The notes: generated from the sequence alone by a model not told the origin. 52,119 nucleotides of DNA from Lactococcus cremoris subsp. cremoris NBRC 100676 (GCF_001591705.1 NZ_BCVK01000009.1:1-52119), one strand, 5' to 3'. Shown: positions 19,472 to 31,464, counted from the stretch's first letter. Program-made: numbers and translations.

Positions 19472-20611
19472 ATGTTTCAAAAACCGAACTCAGCATATTT
19501 TCATATTCCTTTTTGTTCTCATATCTGTTATTATTGCGACTTTGCTAAGGTTTTGATGACAGGGCAACCTGTTGATGCTTATATTGAGGCAATCATTGAA
19601 GAATTCCAAAGTCTTAAAATAAAAAAATTGAAAACGGTCTATATCGGTGGAGGAACACCGAGTGTTTTGTCAGCTCAACAGCTCGAGCGTTTGTTAACTG
19701 CTATAGCTGACCAATTGGATTTAGATTTTTTAGAAGAATTTACTGTGGAGGCAAATCCGGGAGATTTATCAGACGATGTGATTAAAGTTTTAGCTCATTC
19801 TGCTGTCAATCGAATTTCGCTTGGTGTTCAAACTTTTAATAATACTTTATTAAAAAAAATTGGGCGAACTCATAATGAAGCTCAAGTCTATGATTCAATT
19901 GAACGCTTGAAAATGGCTGGTTTTGAAAATATCACCATCGATTTAATTTATGCACTCCCCGGACAGACGATGGAAATGGTCAAATCAGATGTTGATAAAT
20001 TTTTGGCTCTTGATCTTCCGCATGTTGCTTTATATAGTTTGATTTTAGAAGACCATACCGTTTTTATGAATCGTCAACGCCGTGGTCTTTTACGCTTGCC
20101 AAGCGAAGATAAAAATGCAGATATGTATGAATATATCATGGATATCTTAGAGCAACAGGGTTATCAGCATTATGAAGTTTCAAATTTTGGTCGCCCAGGT
20201 TTTGAAAGTAAGCATAATATAACTTATTGGGATAATGAAGAGTATTATGGAATTGGTGCTGGAGCATCAGGTTATTTATCTGGTGTTCGATATAAGAATT
20301 ATGGACCAGTGCATCATTATCTTAAAGCGGCGGCAAATGATAAAAGAGTGAATGAAGAAGTCTTAAGCAAAAAATCTCAAATTGAAGAAGAGATGTTTCT
20401 AGGTCTGCGCAAAAAATCAGGAGTTCTGGTTGAAAAATTTGAAGCAAAATTTAATTGTTCTTTTGATAAACTATATGGAGAACAAATTACAGAACTCATC
20501 AAACAAAAGTTATTATATGATGACCGAGAAAGAATTCATATGACTGACAAAGGGTTTGAACTAGGAAATAACGTCTTTGAAAAATTTTTACTCGATGATG
20601 TTAATTTTTAA
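19472..20611 (+). CDS. hemW: Radical SAM heme chaperone HemW
   Basis: The 379-residue protein begins with the radical SAM motif FHIPFCSHICYYCDF (C15, C19, C22). It has the HemN-like blocks YIGGGTPSVLSA, EANPGDL and GVQTFNN, and a HemN C-terminal domain. HemW was long annotated as oxygen-independent coproporphyrinogen oxidase; lactococci lack heme synthesis, and HemW is instead a heme-binding chaperone delivering exogenous heme to respiratory proteins. The ribosome site is GAAGGGAAG at 19458-19466. Confidence 0.92.
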   Translation: MFQKPNSAYFHIPFCSHICYYCDFAKVLMTGQPVDAYIEAIIEEFQSLKIKKLKTVYIGGGTPSVLSAQQLERLLTAIADQLDLDFLEEFTVEANPGDLSDDVIKVLAHSAVNRISLGVQTFNNTLLKKIGRTHNEAQVYDSIERLKMAGFENITIDLIYALPGQTMEMVKSDVDKFLALDLPHVALYSLILEDHTVFMNRQRRGLLRLPSEDKNADMYEYIMDILEQQGYQHYEVSNFGRPGFESKHNITYWDNEEYYGIGAGASGYLSGVRYKNYGPVHHYLKAAANDKRVNEEVLSKKSQIEEEMFLGLRKKSGVLVEKFEAKFNCSFDKLYGEQITELIKQKLLYDDRERIHMTDKGFELGNNVFEKFLLDDVNF

Positions 20612-20657
20612 TGCTATAGTGATGAATTTTTGTGAAAAAAATGTTACAATATAATTA

Positions 20658-21473
20658 ATGAAACCTAAAATGAGACGTAAACTTAAAAAAATGGGAGCTT
20701 TTATCTTTACAGCAACCATGATTGCAATGATCGCCTTACTTGGTTTAGTACGAATTCGACCGATAGAACCTCCTAAAAAAGCAGCAAATGAAAAGATTGT
20801 TGTTAATCATATTTTGGATGAGAAGGTGCTGGATTTGAATAAACCAGTTGTCGACCTTTCGGGTTGGCAACGTCCAGAAGATATTGATTATAACACCTTG
20901 AGTCAGCATGTGATTGGTGCGGTTATACGGGTCAATGGTTCTTATGGTCATGCTGATAATTCAGCAAGCAAGGATGGAGAAGATACTGCTTATAAACAGC
21001 ATATCAAGGCTTTTCAAGAGCGAGGGATTCCAACGGCAGTCTATGCTTTTGTAACTGGTAAAAATACTACAGAAATGAAGAAGCAAGCAAAAGACTTCTA
21101 TCGTCGTGCAAGTCCCTATAAACCAACTTATTATTGGCTTGATGTTGAAGTTACCAATATGAAAAACATGAATGAAGGAATTGAAGCTTTTCGCGCGGAA
21201 TTAGAAAAGCAAGGGGCTAAAAACATTGGGATTTATGCACAAGATTGGTTCTTACGGGATAATCAAATAAAAGTTGATAAGTTTAAAGCAATTTGGATTG
21301 CAGCTTATGGGCGAAATACAGGCTCATGGGACGCATCACCAGAGACAAGTTTAAGTTACAAAATGCAACAATTTACTGACCAAGGAACGGTGCCTGGTTA
21401 TTCAGGAAATGTTGATTTAAATATGGTTAATAATCAATCAAATTATAATGAATTATTTAAAAATCAAAAATAA
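20658..21473 (+). CDS. GH25 lysozyme-family muramidase
   Basis: The 271-residue protein has a cytoplasmic basic stretch and one N-terminal membrane span (GAFIFTATMIAMIALLGLV), so it is membrane-anchored or secreted. The catalytic domain begins at PVVDLSGWQRPEDIDY, whose Asp is the conserved first acid. YYWLDVEVTNM supplies the second acidic pair, and MQQFTDQGTVPGYSGNVDLN is the C-terminal GH25 signature. It should cut the MurNAc-GlcNAc bond of peptidoglycan. The start is uncertain: a TATAAT at 20650-20655 ends only two bases before ATG 20658, so ATG 20670 or 20691 may be used. Confidence 0.85.
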   Translation: MKPKMRRKLKKMGAFIFTATMIAMIALLGLVRIRPIEPPKKAANEKIVVNHILDEKVLDLNKPVVDLSGWQRPEDIDYNTLSQHVIGAVIRVNGSYGHADNSASKDGEDTAYKQHIKAFQERGIPTAVYAFVTGKNTTEMKKQAKDFYRRASPYKPTYYWLDVEVTNMKNMNEGIEAFRAELEKQGAKNIGIYAQDWFLRDNQIKVDKFKAIWIAAYGRNTGSWDASPETSLSYKMQQFTDQGTVPGYSGNVDLNMVNNQSNYNELFKNQK

Positions 21474-21480
21474 TATTTTT

Positions 21481-21516
21481 CTTCCAAGTGATTTGCTTTC
21501 TCTTGGAAGTTTTTTT
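21481..21516 (+). terminator. Rho-independent terminator
   Basis: CTTCCAAG (21481-21488) and CTTGGAAG (21502-21509) are followed by T7. Confidence 0.88.
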
Positions 21517-21539
21517 ATCAGGACTGATGCAAATAAATT

Positions 21540-21548
21540 TGTTATAAT
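21540..21548 (+). promoter_or_regulatory. Extended -10 promoter of dCMP deaminase gene
   Basis: TGtTATAAT lies 27 bp before the start codon at 21576. Confidence 0.7.
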
Positions 21549-21575
21549 GAATCAAATAGTAATTAAGGAGTTGTC

Positions 21576-22016
21576 ATGACTGAAAAATTTATAAGACCAA
21601 GCAAGGATGAATACTTCAAAGAAATAGTTCAAGTGGTTGCGAAACGTTCTACTTGTAACCATGCCCAAGTTGGAGCTTTATTAGTGAGTCCAAATGGTCA
21701 GCTGCTTTCAACCGGCTATAATGGTGCTGTTTCTGGAATGCCTCATTGTACTGATATTGGATGTACAGAAGACAAGTACGGTCATTGTGTTGCCACTGTT
21801 CATGCAGAACAAAATGCGATTGCTCAAGCTGCCAAACATGGAGTATCGCCTGAGGGCGCAATTCTATATACTACTCTTTTTCCTTGTCTAGCCTGTCTGA
21901 AATTAGTCGTTGCTGCTGGTGTGAAAGAAATCAAATATATTGATGAATATCATGCCAAAGACCCATATGAAGAATTACTGATTGACACGTTAGAAATTTC
22001 TTGCAATAAGATTTGA
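21576..22016 (+). CDS. comEB: dCMP deaminase (ComEB family)
   Basis: The 146-residue zinc enzyme converts dCMP to dUMP for thymidylate synthesis. The zinc/proton-relay motif VHAEQNAIAQA and the Cys pair in FPCLACLKLVV are both present. CNHAQVGALLVSP and STGYNGAVSGMPHC are family blocks for substrate and effector binding. In Bacillus the orthologue lies in the late competence operon, but here the gene stands alone. The ribosome site is AAGGAG at 21564-21569. Confidence 0.93.
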   Translation: MTEKFIRPSKDEYFKEIVQVVAKRSTCNHAQVGALLVSPNGQLLSTGYNGAVSGMPHCTDIGCTEDKYGHCVATVHAEQNAIAQAAKHGVSPEGAILYTTLFPCLACLKLVVAAGVKEIKYIDEYHAKDPYEELLIDTLEISCNKI

Positions 22017-22058
22017 TTAGATAATCTGTTTCAATTAGTAAATCACTGCCAACTAAAT

Positions 22059-22089
22059 GAGCAATTTATGAAAATTGCTCTTTTTTTTG
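22059..22089 (+). terminator. Rho-independent terminator
   Basis: GAGCAATTT (22059-22067) and AAATTGCTC (22072-22080) are followed by T9. Confidence 0.92.
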
Positions 22090-22117
22090 CTAAAATAGAA
22101 GGCGAGGTTATCATAAA

Positions 22118-22846
22118 ATGGGTGTAAAATATCAACAAAATTATCAAGTTCCTTTCTATGAAAGTGATGCTTTTAAAAAAATGCGAATTTCAAGTCTTTT
22201 GGCCGTGGCCTTACAGATTTCAGGTGAGCAGTCGACAACTCTTGGGCGTTCTGATGTTTGGGTTTTTGAAAGATATGGCCTTTTTTGGGCAGTTATTGAA
22301 TATGAACTAACCATTCACCGTCTACCAGAGTTCAATGAAAAAATTATCATCGAAACAGAAGCAACAAGTTATAATAAATTCTTTTGTTATCGTAATTTCT
22401 CATTTTTAAATGAAAAAGGGGAAGTTTTAGTTGAAATTCATTCAACTTGGGTTTTAATGGACAAAGAAACAAGAAAAATTGACCGTGTGTTGGATGAAAT
22501 TGTTGACCCTTATGAATCTGAAAAAGTGTCAAAAATTTCCCGTCCTCATAAATTCCTTAAATTAGAGCAATTTGGTGAAACACGACAAATTGTTTATCCT
22601 GTTCGATTTTCTGCTTTAGACATGAATGGTCATGTTAATAATGCTAAATATTATGATTGGGCAGCTGATATGGTTGACTTTGATTTCCGTAAAGAACATC
22701 AACCAAAACATGTCTTCATCAAATACAACCATGAAATTCTTTATGGTGAAGAAATAAAAGCTTTGATGTCTTGGAAAGATGACGTTAGCCATCATAATTT
22801 TAATGACGGAAGCACTCAAATTGAAATTCATTGGGGGAAAATTTAA
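22118..22846 (+). CDS. Acyl-ACP thioesterase
   Basis: The 242-residue protein is a double hot-dog acyl-ACP thioesterase. The N-terminal half begins YQQNYQVPFYESDAFKKM and has RSDVWVFERYGLFWAVIEY; the second half holds SALDMNGHVNNAKYYDWA, with the conserved Asp, Asn and His of the active site. It would release free fatty acids from acyl-ACP. TGcTAAAAT just upstream is a likely -10. In lactic acid bacteria it commonly sits with a NagD-type phosphatase and a TIGR01906-type membrane protein, as here. Confidence 0.88.
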   Translation: MGVKYQQNYQVPFYESDAFKKMRISSLLAVALQISGEQSTTLGRSDVWVFERYGLFWAVIEYELTIHRLPEFNEKIIIETEATSYNKFFCYRNFSFLNEKGEVLVEIHSTWVLMDKETRKIDRVLDEIVDPYESEKVSKISRPHKFLKLEQFGETRQIVYPVRFSALDMNGHVNNAKYYDWAADMVDFDFRKEHQPKHVFIKYNHEILYGEEIKALMSWKDDVSHHNFNDGSTQIEIHWGKI

Positions 22847-22872
22847 TGACAGTTCTGTCAGTAGATTTTTAA
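22847..22872 (+). repeat. TGACAG/CTGTCA palindrome between genes
   Basis: TGACAG-TT-CTGTCA (22847-22860) is followed by a T-rich stretch. It is a copy of the dispersed CTGACAG word and may weakly attenuate read-through into the phosphatase gene. Confidence 0.5.
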
Positions 22873-22897
22873 TGATAAAAATTAGAAGAGAATAAAA

Positions 22898-23671
22898 ATG
22901 ACAAATAAAAAATATGGTGGTTACTTGATTGACCTTGATGGAACAATTTACTTAGGTAATAAACGGATTCCTGCCGGTGAAAATTTCATTCACCGTCTGC
23001 AAGAAGCCAAAATACCTTATCTTTTAGTGACTAATAACACCACTAAGACACCGCGCGTGGTTCAAAAACGTTTGAGTCAGCACTTTAATATTGAGACTCC
23101 ACTTGAAACAATTTATACTGCAAGTCTAGCAACTGTTGATTATATGAACGATTTGGGTTTAGAAAAAACAGTCTATATTATTGGTGAAGATGGACTAAAA
23201 GAGGCAATCTATGAAGCTGGTTATAAAAAAGACCGTGAAAATCCAGCTTATGTTGTTGTTGCTTTAGATACTGATTTAACTTATGAAATGTTGGTTTTGG
23301 CGACGCTTGCCATTCATAAGGGGGCAAAATTTATTGGAACAAATCCAGATTTAAACTTACCAAATGAACGTGGTTTGACTCCCGGTGCTGGAGCATTGAT
23401 TAAAATGCTTGAAGCGGCAACACGAGTTGAAGCGACAATTATTGGGAAACCTGAAGCAATTATTGCTGACAAAGCCGTTGAAAAACTCGGACTTCCTAAG
23501 TCAGACTTATTGATGGTCGGAGATAATTATCTGACAGATATTCATACAGGAATTAATAATGGTATTGATAGTCTACTTGTGACGACAGGATTTACCAAAG
23601 CTGAAGAAGTACCAAACCTTCCAGTTCCACCAACTTATGTGGTGTCTAGTTTGGACGATTGGGAAGTCTAA
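22898..23671 (+). CDS. HAD-IIA family phosphatase (NagD-like)
   Basis: The 257-residue protein is a HAD hydrolase of subfamily IIA. Motif I is [14 protein letters not shown] with the nucleophile Asp, motif II is [11 protein letters not shown], and motifs III/IV are [17 protein letters not shown] and [16 protein letters not shown]. Members dephosphorylate small phosphates such as p-nitrophenyl phosphate, UMP or glycerol phosphate; the physiological substrate is unknown. The gene is close behind the thioesterase gene. Confidence 0.9.
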   Translation: MTNKKYGGYLIDLDGTIYLGNKRIPAGENFIHRLQEAKIPYLLVTNNTTKTPRVVQKRLSQHFNIETPLETIYTASLATVDYMNDLGLEKTVYIIGEDGLKEAIYEAGYKKDRENPAYVVVALDTDLTYEMLVLATLAIHKGAKFIGTNPDLNLPNERGLTPGAGALIKMLEAATRVEATIIGKPEAIIADKAVEKLGLPKSDLLMVGDNYLTDIHTGINNGIDSLLVTTGFTKAEEVPNLPVPPTYVVSSLDDWEV

Positions 23672-23811
23672 ACTTACCGTCAACTCTGTCAGTAATTTTA
23701 TAACTTACAAGATAGTTATTGACCATTTTATCAGCAGTTCTTGCAGGTTTTGGTTTACTGCGTTTCTGCTATATTTTCGTCAGTAACTTATTGAATACTT
23801 TAGGAGAAGCT

Positions 23812-24429
23812 ATGCGAGATAAACTCATTTTTGGATTAAGTATTATATGGATTATTGCATTTTCCGTAACTTTAACTATTTTTCTCGCTATTCCCTTGTT
23901 TTTTGGCGAAATCTTTTGGTATCGTTTGACTGATTTAGTACAAATGAGTATTGGAAAAATCTGGCACAATTTCCTTATTTTGATGAATTATTTAATTAAT
24001 CCTTTAGAGAATAAGTTGTCTATGCCTGATTTCCCCTCGTCAGCAAGTGGACTCCATCATTTTGCGGAAGTAAAAAATTTGTTCATGCTTGTTTTCTTTC
24101 TGACAATTATATTAATCCCAATATTTATCCGATTTATCAAAGAAAATCTTTCTCTAGTTTTCCATAATGCTATTAGAGTTGTCATGATTTTTCCTTTGGC
24201 GATTGGAATTATTGCTTGGTTGATTGGCTTTGACCAGTTTTTTGTAGCTTTTCATGAAGTATTATTTCGTGATAATAGTTGGCTCTTTGACCCGGCGACT
24301 GATCCAATCATCAGTGTCCTACCTGAACAATTCTTCATGCACACATTTTTGATTTTTCTACTCGTATATGAATTAAGCTTTTTCATAATTTATCGTCGTG
24401 GAACTTTCTTTTTCAATAAAAAACGCTGA
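23812..24429 (+). CDS. TIGR01906-type integral membrane protein
   Basis: The 205-residue protein has about five membrane spans. I choose ATG 23812 (MRDKLIFGLSIIWII), five bases after AGGAG; an open frame from TTG 23719 has no ribosome site and adds unlikely residues. The length, span pattern and position after a NagD-type gene match the TIGR01906 family, which has no known function. Its stop codon lies inside its terminator stem. Confidence 0.75.
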   Translation: MRDKLIFGLSIIWIIAFSVTLTIFLAIPLFFGEIFWYRLTDLVQMSIGKIWHNFLILMNYLINPLENKLSMPDFPSSASGLHHFAEVKNLFMLVFFLTIILIPIFIRFIKENLSLVFHNAIRVVMIFPLAIGIIAWLIGFDQFFVAFHEVLFRDNSWLFDPATDPIISVLPEQFFMHTFLIFLLVYELSFFIIYRRGTFFFNKKR

Positions 24430-24450
24430 TAAGTTTGTCAGTGTTTTTTA
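24421..24450 (+). terminator. Terminator overlapping the stop codon
   Basis: AAACGCTGA (24421-24429) pairs with TCAGTGTTT (24438-24446) and is followed by more T. The TGA stop is the end of the first arm. Confidence 0.85.
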
Positions 24451-24529
24451 TTGTTTTCCATTTCCGAACGTTACGCTCCGTTTTTTCTTATAAATAAGGT
24501 AAATTACTCATAAATCCGTTTAATTGAGA

Positions 24530-24691
24530 TAAAATGAATAAGGAAGGTTGAGCAAACAGAGATTTTATAATCGCTCAACTAGTGAAACCCGTAGGGTTTG
24601 GTCGGTCTTTTCTGTAAATCAAATCATTAATGAGTTCATAGGCTAAGAAATACTTAGAAATAGCCTATTCACACTCCAAGGAGAAATTACA
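24530..24691 (+). promoter_or_regulatory. guaC promoter and structured 5' leader
   Basis: TAAAAT at 24530-24535 predicts a start near 24542. The leader then folds at once. GTTGAGC (24547-24553) pairs with GCTCAAC (24573-24579), enclosing GATT/AATC (24561-24572). AAACCC-GTA-GGGTTT follows at 24585-24599. ACAGA (24556-24560) in the internal loop can pair with TCTGT (24611-24615), a pseudoknot. A long hairpin, GAGT..ATAGGCTA (24632-24645) with TAGCCTAT..ACTC (24661-24675), ends next to AAGGAG. There is no T-run, so any control would act on translation or stability. It does not resemble the purine aptamer found before xpt. Confidence 0.6.
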
Positions 24692-25681
24692 ATGAATAAC
24701 CTAAACTCAGTATTTGACTACGAAGACATTCAACTTATCCCAAATAAATGTGTCATTAACAGTCGCTCAGAAGCAGACACAAGCGTTAAACTAGGCAACT
24801 ATACTTTTAAATTGCCAGTCGTACCAGCGAATATGCAAACGATTATTGATGATAAAATTGCTGAAATGCTTGCAAAAGAAGGTTATTTCTACATCATGCA
24901 CCGTTTTGAAGCAGAAAATAGAGCCGCTTTTATCAAGAAGATGCACAAAGATGGTCTGATTGCCTCAATTTCTGTCGGAGTTAAAGCAGACGAACATGCC
25001 TTTATTCGTGAAATTTCAGCAGAAGCTCTCATTCCTGAATTTATCACGATTGATATTGCTCATGGTCACGCAGACTCTGTCATCAAAACCATTCAATTAA
25101 TTAAACGTCTCATGCCCCAAACATTTGTCATTGCAGGAAATGTTGGAACACCAGAAGCTGTTCGTGAGCTTGAAAATGCCGGAGCAGATGCAACTAAAGT
25201 TGGGATTGGCCCTGGTAAAGTTTGTATCACGAAAGTTAAAACTGGATTTGGTACGGGTGGTTGGCAGCTTGCTGCGGTAAAATGGTGTGCTAAAGCAGCT
25301 AGTAAACCAGTTATTGCAGATGGTGGAATCCGTACACACGGTGACATTGCTAAATCAATCCGCATGGGTGCGACGATGGTCATGGTTGGTTCTCTTTTTG
25401 CTGCCCATGAAGAATCTCCAGGGCAAACAGTTGAACGTGACGGACAACTTTTCAAAGAATACTTTGGTTCAGCTTCCGAATATCAAAAAGGTGAACATAA
25501 AAATGTGGAAGGCAAGAAAATTCTTCTTCCGCACAAAGGCTCACTAAAAGATACTTTAAAAGAAATGGAAGAAGACCTCCAAAGCTCAATTTCTTATGCT
25601 GGTGGCCGTGATTTGTCTGCACTTACTAAAGTTGACTATGTTGTTGTTAAAAACTCAATTTGGAATGGTGATGCTATCTAA
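24692..25681 (+). CDS. guaC: GMP reductase
   Basis: GuaC reduces GMP to IMP with NADPH, returning guanine nucleotides to the purine pool. The 329-residue protein is of the short GMP reductase type without CBS domains. It has the IMPDH/GMPR barrel with [18 protein letters not shown] carrying the catalytic Cys, [20 protein letters not shown] for phosphate binding, and the late block [15 protein letters not shown]. It starts at ATG 24692 after AAGGAG. Confidence 0.95.
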   Translation: MNNLNSVFDYEDIQLIPNKCVINSRSEADTSVKLGNYTFKLPVVPANMQTIIDDKIAEMLAKEGYFYIMHRFEAENRAAFIKKMHKDGLIASISVGVKADEHAFIREISAEALIPEFITIDIAHGHADSVIKTIQLIKRLMPQTFVIAGNVGTPEAVRELENAGADATKVGIGPGKVCITKVKTGFGTGGWQLAAVKWCAKAASKPVIADGGIRTHGDIAKSIRMGATMVMVGSLFAAHEESPGQTVERDGQLFKEYFGSASEYQKGEHKNVEGKKILLPHKGSLKDTLKEMEEDLQSSISYAGGRDLSALTKVDYVVVKNSIWNGDAI

Positions 25682-25761
25682 TAAATATATGGATGCCAGT
25701 TTCTGAAAATATAGGAAATAAAATTTGCAAATAATCCTTTATTTTAAAGGTTGAATCTATC

Positions 25762-25800
25762 AAAAAAACACCCCATTAAAAAGTTAATGGAGTGTTTTTG
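25762..25800. terminator. Convergent terminator after guaC
   Basis: AACACcCCATTAA pairs with TTAATGGaGTGTT (25767-25797) with A- and T-runs on each side. Confidence 0.88.
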
Positions 25801-25853
25801 TTTTCCGAGAGATGAAGACATTAATTATAATAATTTACCCTAATTTAATATTT

Positions 25854-26804
25854 TTAAGGATTATTAATAAAGTCTTGAAAGCCAGATGTATCAACGCCTT
25901 GCCACTGACCACCAGCTACATCACGAAGACTATCGACTTTCGCTTGTAAATCTTCCGAATATCCTGACCAGACATCAGAAAATTCAATAAGTAGCGCCAG
26001 ATGAGCCACATAGAAATCCGGTAAATTTTCAGGTGGGAATTTTCGTTGTCTCATATAAACATCAATTACGTAATTTTCTAAATCTCTTTTAAGATTTTCT
26101 GGTTGTTTTTCCCGAATCACTCGTAAAAACAAACGATTTTCTTTTGCCCAAAGGGCCGTTTGATGTTCAAATGATTTGCCATTTTGACGGACAAGTGAGT
26201 TTTCGTTATAAAGCCAGCTATAGACAACACTATCAATATAATGAATATCTTTTGCGAGCTGACAAGATAAGCCAACAAAATAAGTATCCTCGAAAAGTTT
26301 TAATTCTGGATGAAAACTCAAATTTTCTTGTTGGAGGTACTCACGTGAAAACCACTTGGCATAAGCAGCCTTCCAGTCATAAATAGGATGAACCAAATAG
26401 CGAAAACCACCTTTTTCATCTAAAAATTGCTCGATGTAGCGTGCAATTAAGATTTGATGGTCCCCAGAATCCTTGATTGCATTGAAAAATTCTAATAGAG
26501 CTCCTGCAAAATGCAACTCATCATCTGAATCCATAAACATAATATAGCGGCTTTCACTATGGTCAATTCCGAATTGTCTTGCCATACCAGGTCCAACATT
26601 GTTTGGCAATTGATGATACTGTAAGTCCAAATTTCCAAAGATGGAAAATTTATCCCAATCAATTTCAGGACCAGCATCGTTTACTAAATGTACTGTAATT
26701 TCCGAAAAATAAATACCGATTTGACCATTGATTGACCCTAGAGCGACAGCTAAATTCTGTTCCGTTTTTCCCATAAAAGGGATGATAATACTCAAAGTTT
26801 TCAC
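25854..26804 (-). CDS. Family 2 glycosyltransferase
   Basis: The 316-residue protein starts with the GT-A nucleotide-sugar fold (TLSIIIPFMGKTEQNLAVAL), has the VNDAGP and MFMDSDDELHF motifs (the second holds the metal-binding DSD), and a long C-terminal extension. No membrane span is evident. GTG 26802-26804 is the likely start because GGAGG lies four bases upstream; an in-frame ATG at 26828 lies inside a terminator hairpin. It follows the collagen-like adhesin gene on the same strand, so glycosylation of that Ser/Thr-rich protein is possible but unproven. A wall-polysaccharide role is the alternative. Confidence 0.8.
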   Translation of the reverse strand: MKTLSIIIPFMGKTEQNLAVALGSINGQIGIYFSEITVHLVNDAGPEIDWDKFSIFGNLDLQYHQLPNNVGPGMARQFGIDHSESRYIMFMDSDDELHFAGALLEFFNAIKDSGDHQILIARYIEQFLDEKGGFRYLVHPIYDWKAAYAKWFSREYLQQENLSFHPELKLFEDTYFVGLSCQLAKDIHYIDSVVYSWLYNENSLVRQNGKSFEHQTALWAKENRLFLRVIREKQPENLKRDLENYVIDVYMRQRKFPPENLPDFYVAHLALLIEFSDVWSGYSEDLQAKVDSLRDVAGGQWQGVDTSGFQDFINNP

Positions 26805-26818
26805 TTTTCCTCCAAAAC

Positions 26819-26851
26819 AAGAAGTCACTCAATGAAATGAGTGACTTCTTT
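26819..26851 (-). terminator. Terminator of the adhesin gene
   Basis: GAAGTCACTCA and TGAGTGACTTC form an 11-bp perfect stem. On the minus strand it ends with TTGTTTT and lies before the glycosyltransferase gene. Confidence 0.85.
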
Positions 26852-26880
26852 AAATTGTTTTACTCAATTCGTCAAATAAA

Positions 26881-29556
<2,676 letters not shown>

Positions 29557-29585
29557 CTAGCTACATAAATTTTGTAGTTGTGATT

Positions 29586-29614
29586 ATTTTACTAAAAATA
29601 CAATAAAATAACAA
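29586..29614 (-). promoter_or_regulatory. Promoter of the collagen-like adhesin gene
   Basis: Read on the minus strand, TTGTTA (29609-29614) and TAAAAT (29586-29591) are 17 bp apart. A CTACA/TGTAG hairpin (29563-29579) follows in the leader. Confidence 0.65.
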
Positions 29615-29796
29615 TATGTTTCAAAGATGAATTAATTTATATTGAATAAACTGACAATTTAATATTAGTAATATTTAAATTCCTAGTTATTTTTGGTTTT
29701 GTTAGTGCTATATTAGGTTTTGTACGAACTAATTTATTTAAAAGCAATGTAAAGATTCTTAAACAAAACTTTCATTATTTATATAATGTAAACTTT

Positions 29797-29826
29797 TTGA
29801 CATTTAAGTAGAGGTGCGCTTATAAT
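29797..29826 (+). promoter_or_regulatory. Promoter of the TetR-type regulator gene
   Basis: TTGACA (29797-29802) and TATAAT (29821-29826) are both perfect hexamers, 18 bp apart. The rest of the 300-base divergent region is AT-rich with no gene. Confidence 0.85.
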
Positions 29827-29861
29827 GATTTTAGATGATTTCCGCAAATAAGGAGCAAAAA

Positions 29862-30452
29862 TTGTATATTACAGAAATTCAGAAAAAAATTATGGATGCT
29901 TTTTTGGTTGTAGCAAATGAAAGTAATTCTGGAACACGAATTACGATGAATGAAATTGCAAATAAGGTGAGGATGACACCACAGGCCATTTATCGAAAAC
30001 ACTTTAAAAGTGTCATAGAAATTAGTGATACGATTCGGGATGAGACAACAGATGATATTATCAAAGCTATGGATGAAGCTTTTGTAAAAGATAAAAATCT
30101 TCCGATTTTGGAGGCAATTGCAAGAGAGGTGATTCCAGTGATGTATAAGTATCGCTTTGCTATTCGGATTTTTTATCATTATACGGAATATGGTGATTGG
30201 TTTAGTTATATTGGAGATGGGTTCGTCGAATGTGCAAGTCCTTTTCTAAAGAGAGACCTTTCTGATGTGTCGATTGCAAGAGAGAGTCTGCTGCGTCTAT
30301 ATGTACGCATTATTATACAAATTTTATTACAGTGGGTCGCAGAAGATTCACCCGCACCTCCGTCTATTTATTGTGATGAATTCTTAGAATTATGTGAGAT
30401 GTTACATCTTTCGGATTACTTTGACCGGTCTTATTTAGATGATTCTCTTTGA
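29862..30452 (+). CDS. TetR/AcrR-like transcriptional regulator
   Basis: The 196-residue protein has an N-terminal three-helix DNA-binding domain (IMDAFLVVANESNSGTRITMNEIANKVRMTPQAIYRKHFKSVIEISD) and a helical C-terminal part typical of TetR regulators. The start is TTG 29862, six bases after AAGGAG; an upstream ATG at 29835 is in frame but would include the ribosome site. It is divergent from the adhesin gene, so control of that gene is a reasonable guess. The ligand is unknown. Confidence 0.75.
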   Translation: MYITEIQKKIMDAFLVVANESNSGTRITMNEIANKVRMTPQAIYRKHFKSVIEISDTIRDETTDDIIKAMDEAFVKDKNLPILEAIAREVIPVMYKYRFAIRIFYHYTEYGDWFSYIGDGFVECASPFLKRDLSDVSIARESLLRLYVRIIIQILLQWVAEDSPAPPSIYCDEFLELCEMLHLSDYFDRSYLDDSL

Positions 30453-30569
30453 AAAATGAATTATTGTTGATAAATATATAGAATTTTTTGATATATGTTA
30501 TATAGATGAATTTATAATAAAAATGTAATTTTTAGTATAAATTTTATAGTAGGAATTTTAAAAGAATAG

Positions 30570-30578
30570 TGTTAAAAT
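30570..30578 (+). promoter_or_regulatory. Extended -10 of the xpt-pbuX operon
   Basis: TGtTAAAAT places the transcript start near 30585, about 40 bases before the purine aptamer. Confidence 0.6.
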
Positions 30579-30625
30579 GTATAAATAGTATTTTCAATAA
30601 GAATCGTTGAGCTGCTATAAACAAT

Positions 30626-30688
30626 CTTATTTATACCTAGAATATGGCTGGGCGTTTCTACCTCGTACCGTAAATGCGAGACAATAAG
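30626..30688 (+). promoter_or_regulatory. Guanine (purine) riboswitch aptamer
   Basis: The conserved core is visible: AATATGG (30641-30647), GTTTCTACC (30654-30662), CCGTAAAT (30668-30675) and GACAAT (30680-30685). P1 is CTTATT (30626-30631) with AATAAG (30683-30688). The specificity base is the C of GAC, indicating guanine/hypoxanthine rather than adenine. It sits before xpt-pbuX, the classical target. Confidence 0.93.
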
Positions 30689-30732
30689 GAAATTCGATTT
30701 TTCAAAAATTTAATTTCTTTTTTGCGTATTTG

Positions 30733-30766
30733 AAACGTCTTGTTATTTTTATAACGAGACGTTTTT
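30733..30766 (+). terminator. Riboswitch-controlled terminator
   Basis: AAACGTCTTGTTAT (30733-30746) pairs with ATAACGAGACGTTT (30751-30764), with one G-T wobble, followed by T. It is the expression platform of the guanine riboswitch. A second hairpin (30766-30789, TCTCA/CTGTG with CACAG/TGAGA) follows before the ribosome site. Confidence 0.88.
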
Positions 30767-30813
30767 CTCACCTGTGGGCACAGATGAGAAAAAATTTTTT
30801 TAAGGAGAGAATA

Positions 30814-31407
30814 ATGAAGTTATTAGAAGACCGCATTCATTCAGACGGTCAAGTATTAGGTCAAGACATACTTAAAGTTGACCGCTTTTTGACACACCAA
30901 GTTGATTATCAACTGATGAAAGAAATCGGGAAGCGTTTTGCACAAGTTTATGCAGATGCCGGAGTTACAAAGGTTGTAACGATTGAAGCAAGTGGAATTG
31001 CACCTGCTCTATATGCTGCTGAATCACTCAATGTTCCAATGATTTTTGCTAAAAAAGCTAAAAATGTGACTATGAATGATGATTTATTGATTACAGAAGT
31101 TTATTCCTTCACTAAAAAATTAACTTCTACCGTTCAAATTTCAAGTAAATTGATTGAAGAAGGCGATAAAGTCTTGATTATTGATGACTTTTTGGCCAAT
31201 GGACAAGCAGCACTTGGTTTGGTTCATTTGATGGAACAAGCCAAAGCAGAAGTTGTTGGTCTAGGAATGGTGATTGAAAAATCTTTCCAAGATGGACGCC
31301 AAAAACTTCTTGATCAAGGAATGAAACTTACCAGTATTGCCCGGATTGAGAAGTTTGAAGATGGTAAAGTAATCTTCGCCCCAGCGGACGATATCGCTTT
31401 CGATTAA
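30814..31407 (+). CDS. xpt: Xanthine phosphoribosyltransferase
   Basis: Xpt converts xanthine and PRPP to XMP. The 197-residue protein begins [16 protein letters not shown], has the type I PRTase PRPP loop [17 protein letters not shown], and [16 protein letters not shown] near the active site. The start is ATG 30814, six bases after AAGGAG; an upstream in-frame TTG would start inside the terminator. It is first in the riboswitch-controlled operon with pbuX. Confidence 0.96.
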   Translation: MKLLEDRIHSDGQVLGQDILKVDRFLTHQVDYQLMKEIGKRFAQVYADAGVTKVVTIEASGIAPALYAAESLNVPMIFAKKAKNVTMNDDLLITEVYSFTKKLTSTVQISSKLIEEGDKVLIIDDFLANGQAALGLVHLMEQAKAEVVGLGMVIEKSFQDGRQKLLDQGMKLTSIARIEKFEDGKVIFAPADDIAFD

Positions 31408-31464
31408 AACTAAGCAATAAGCAATTAAAAAGAATAAAAAAAGAAAAATTTAAGGAAAATCAAA

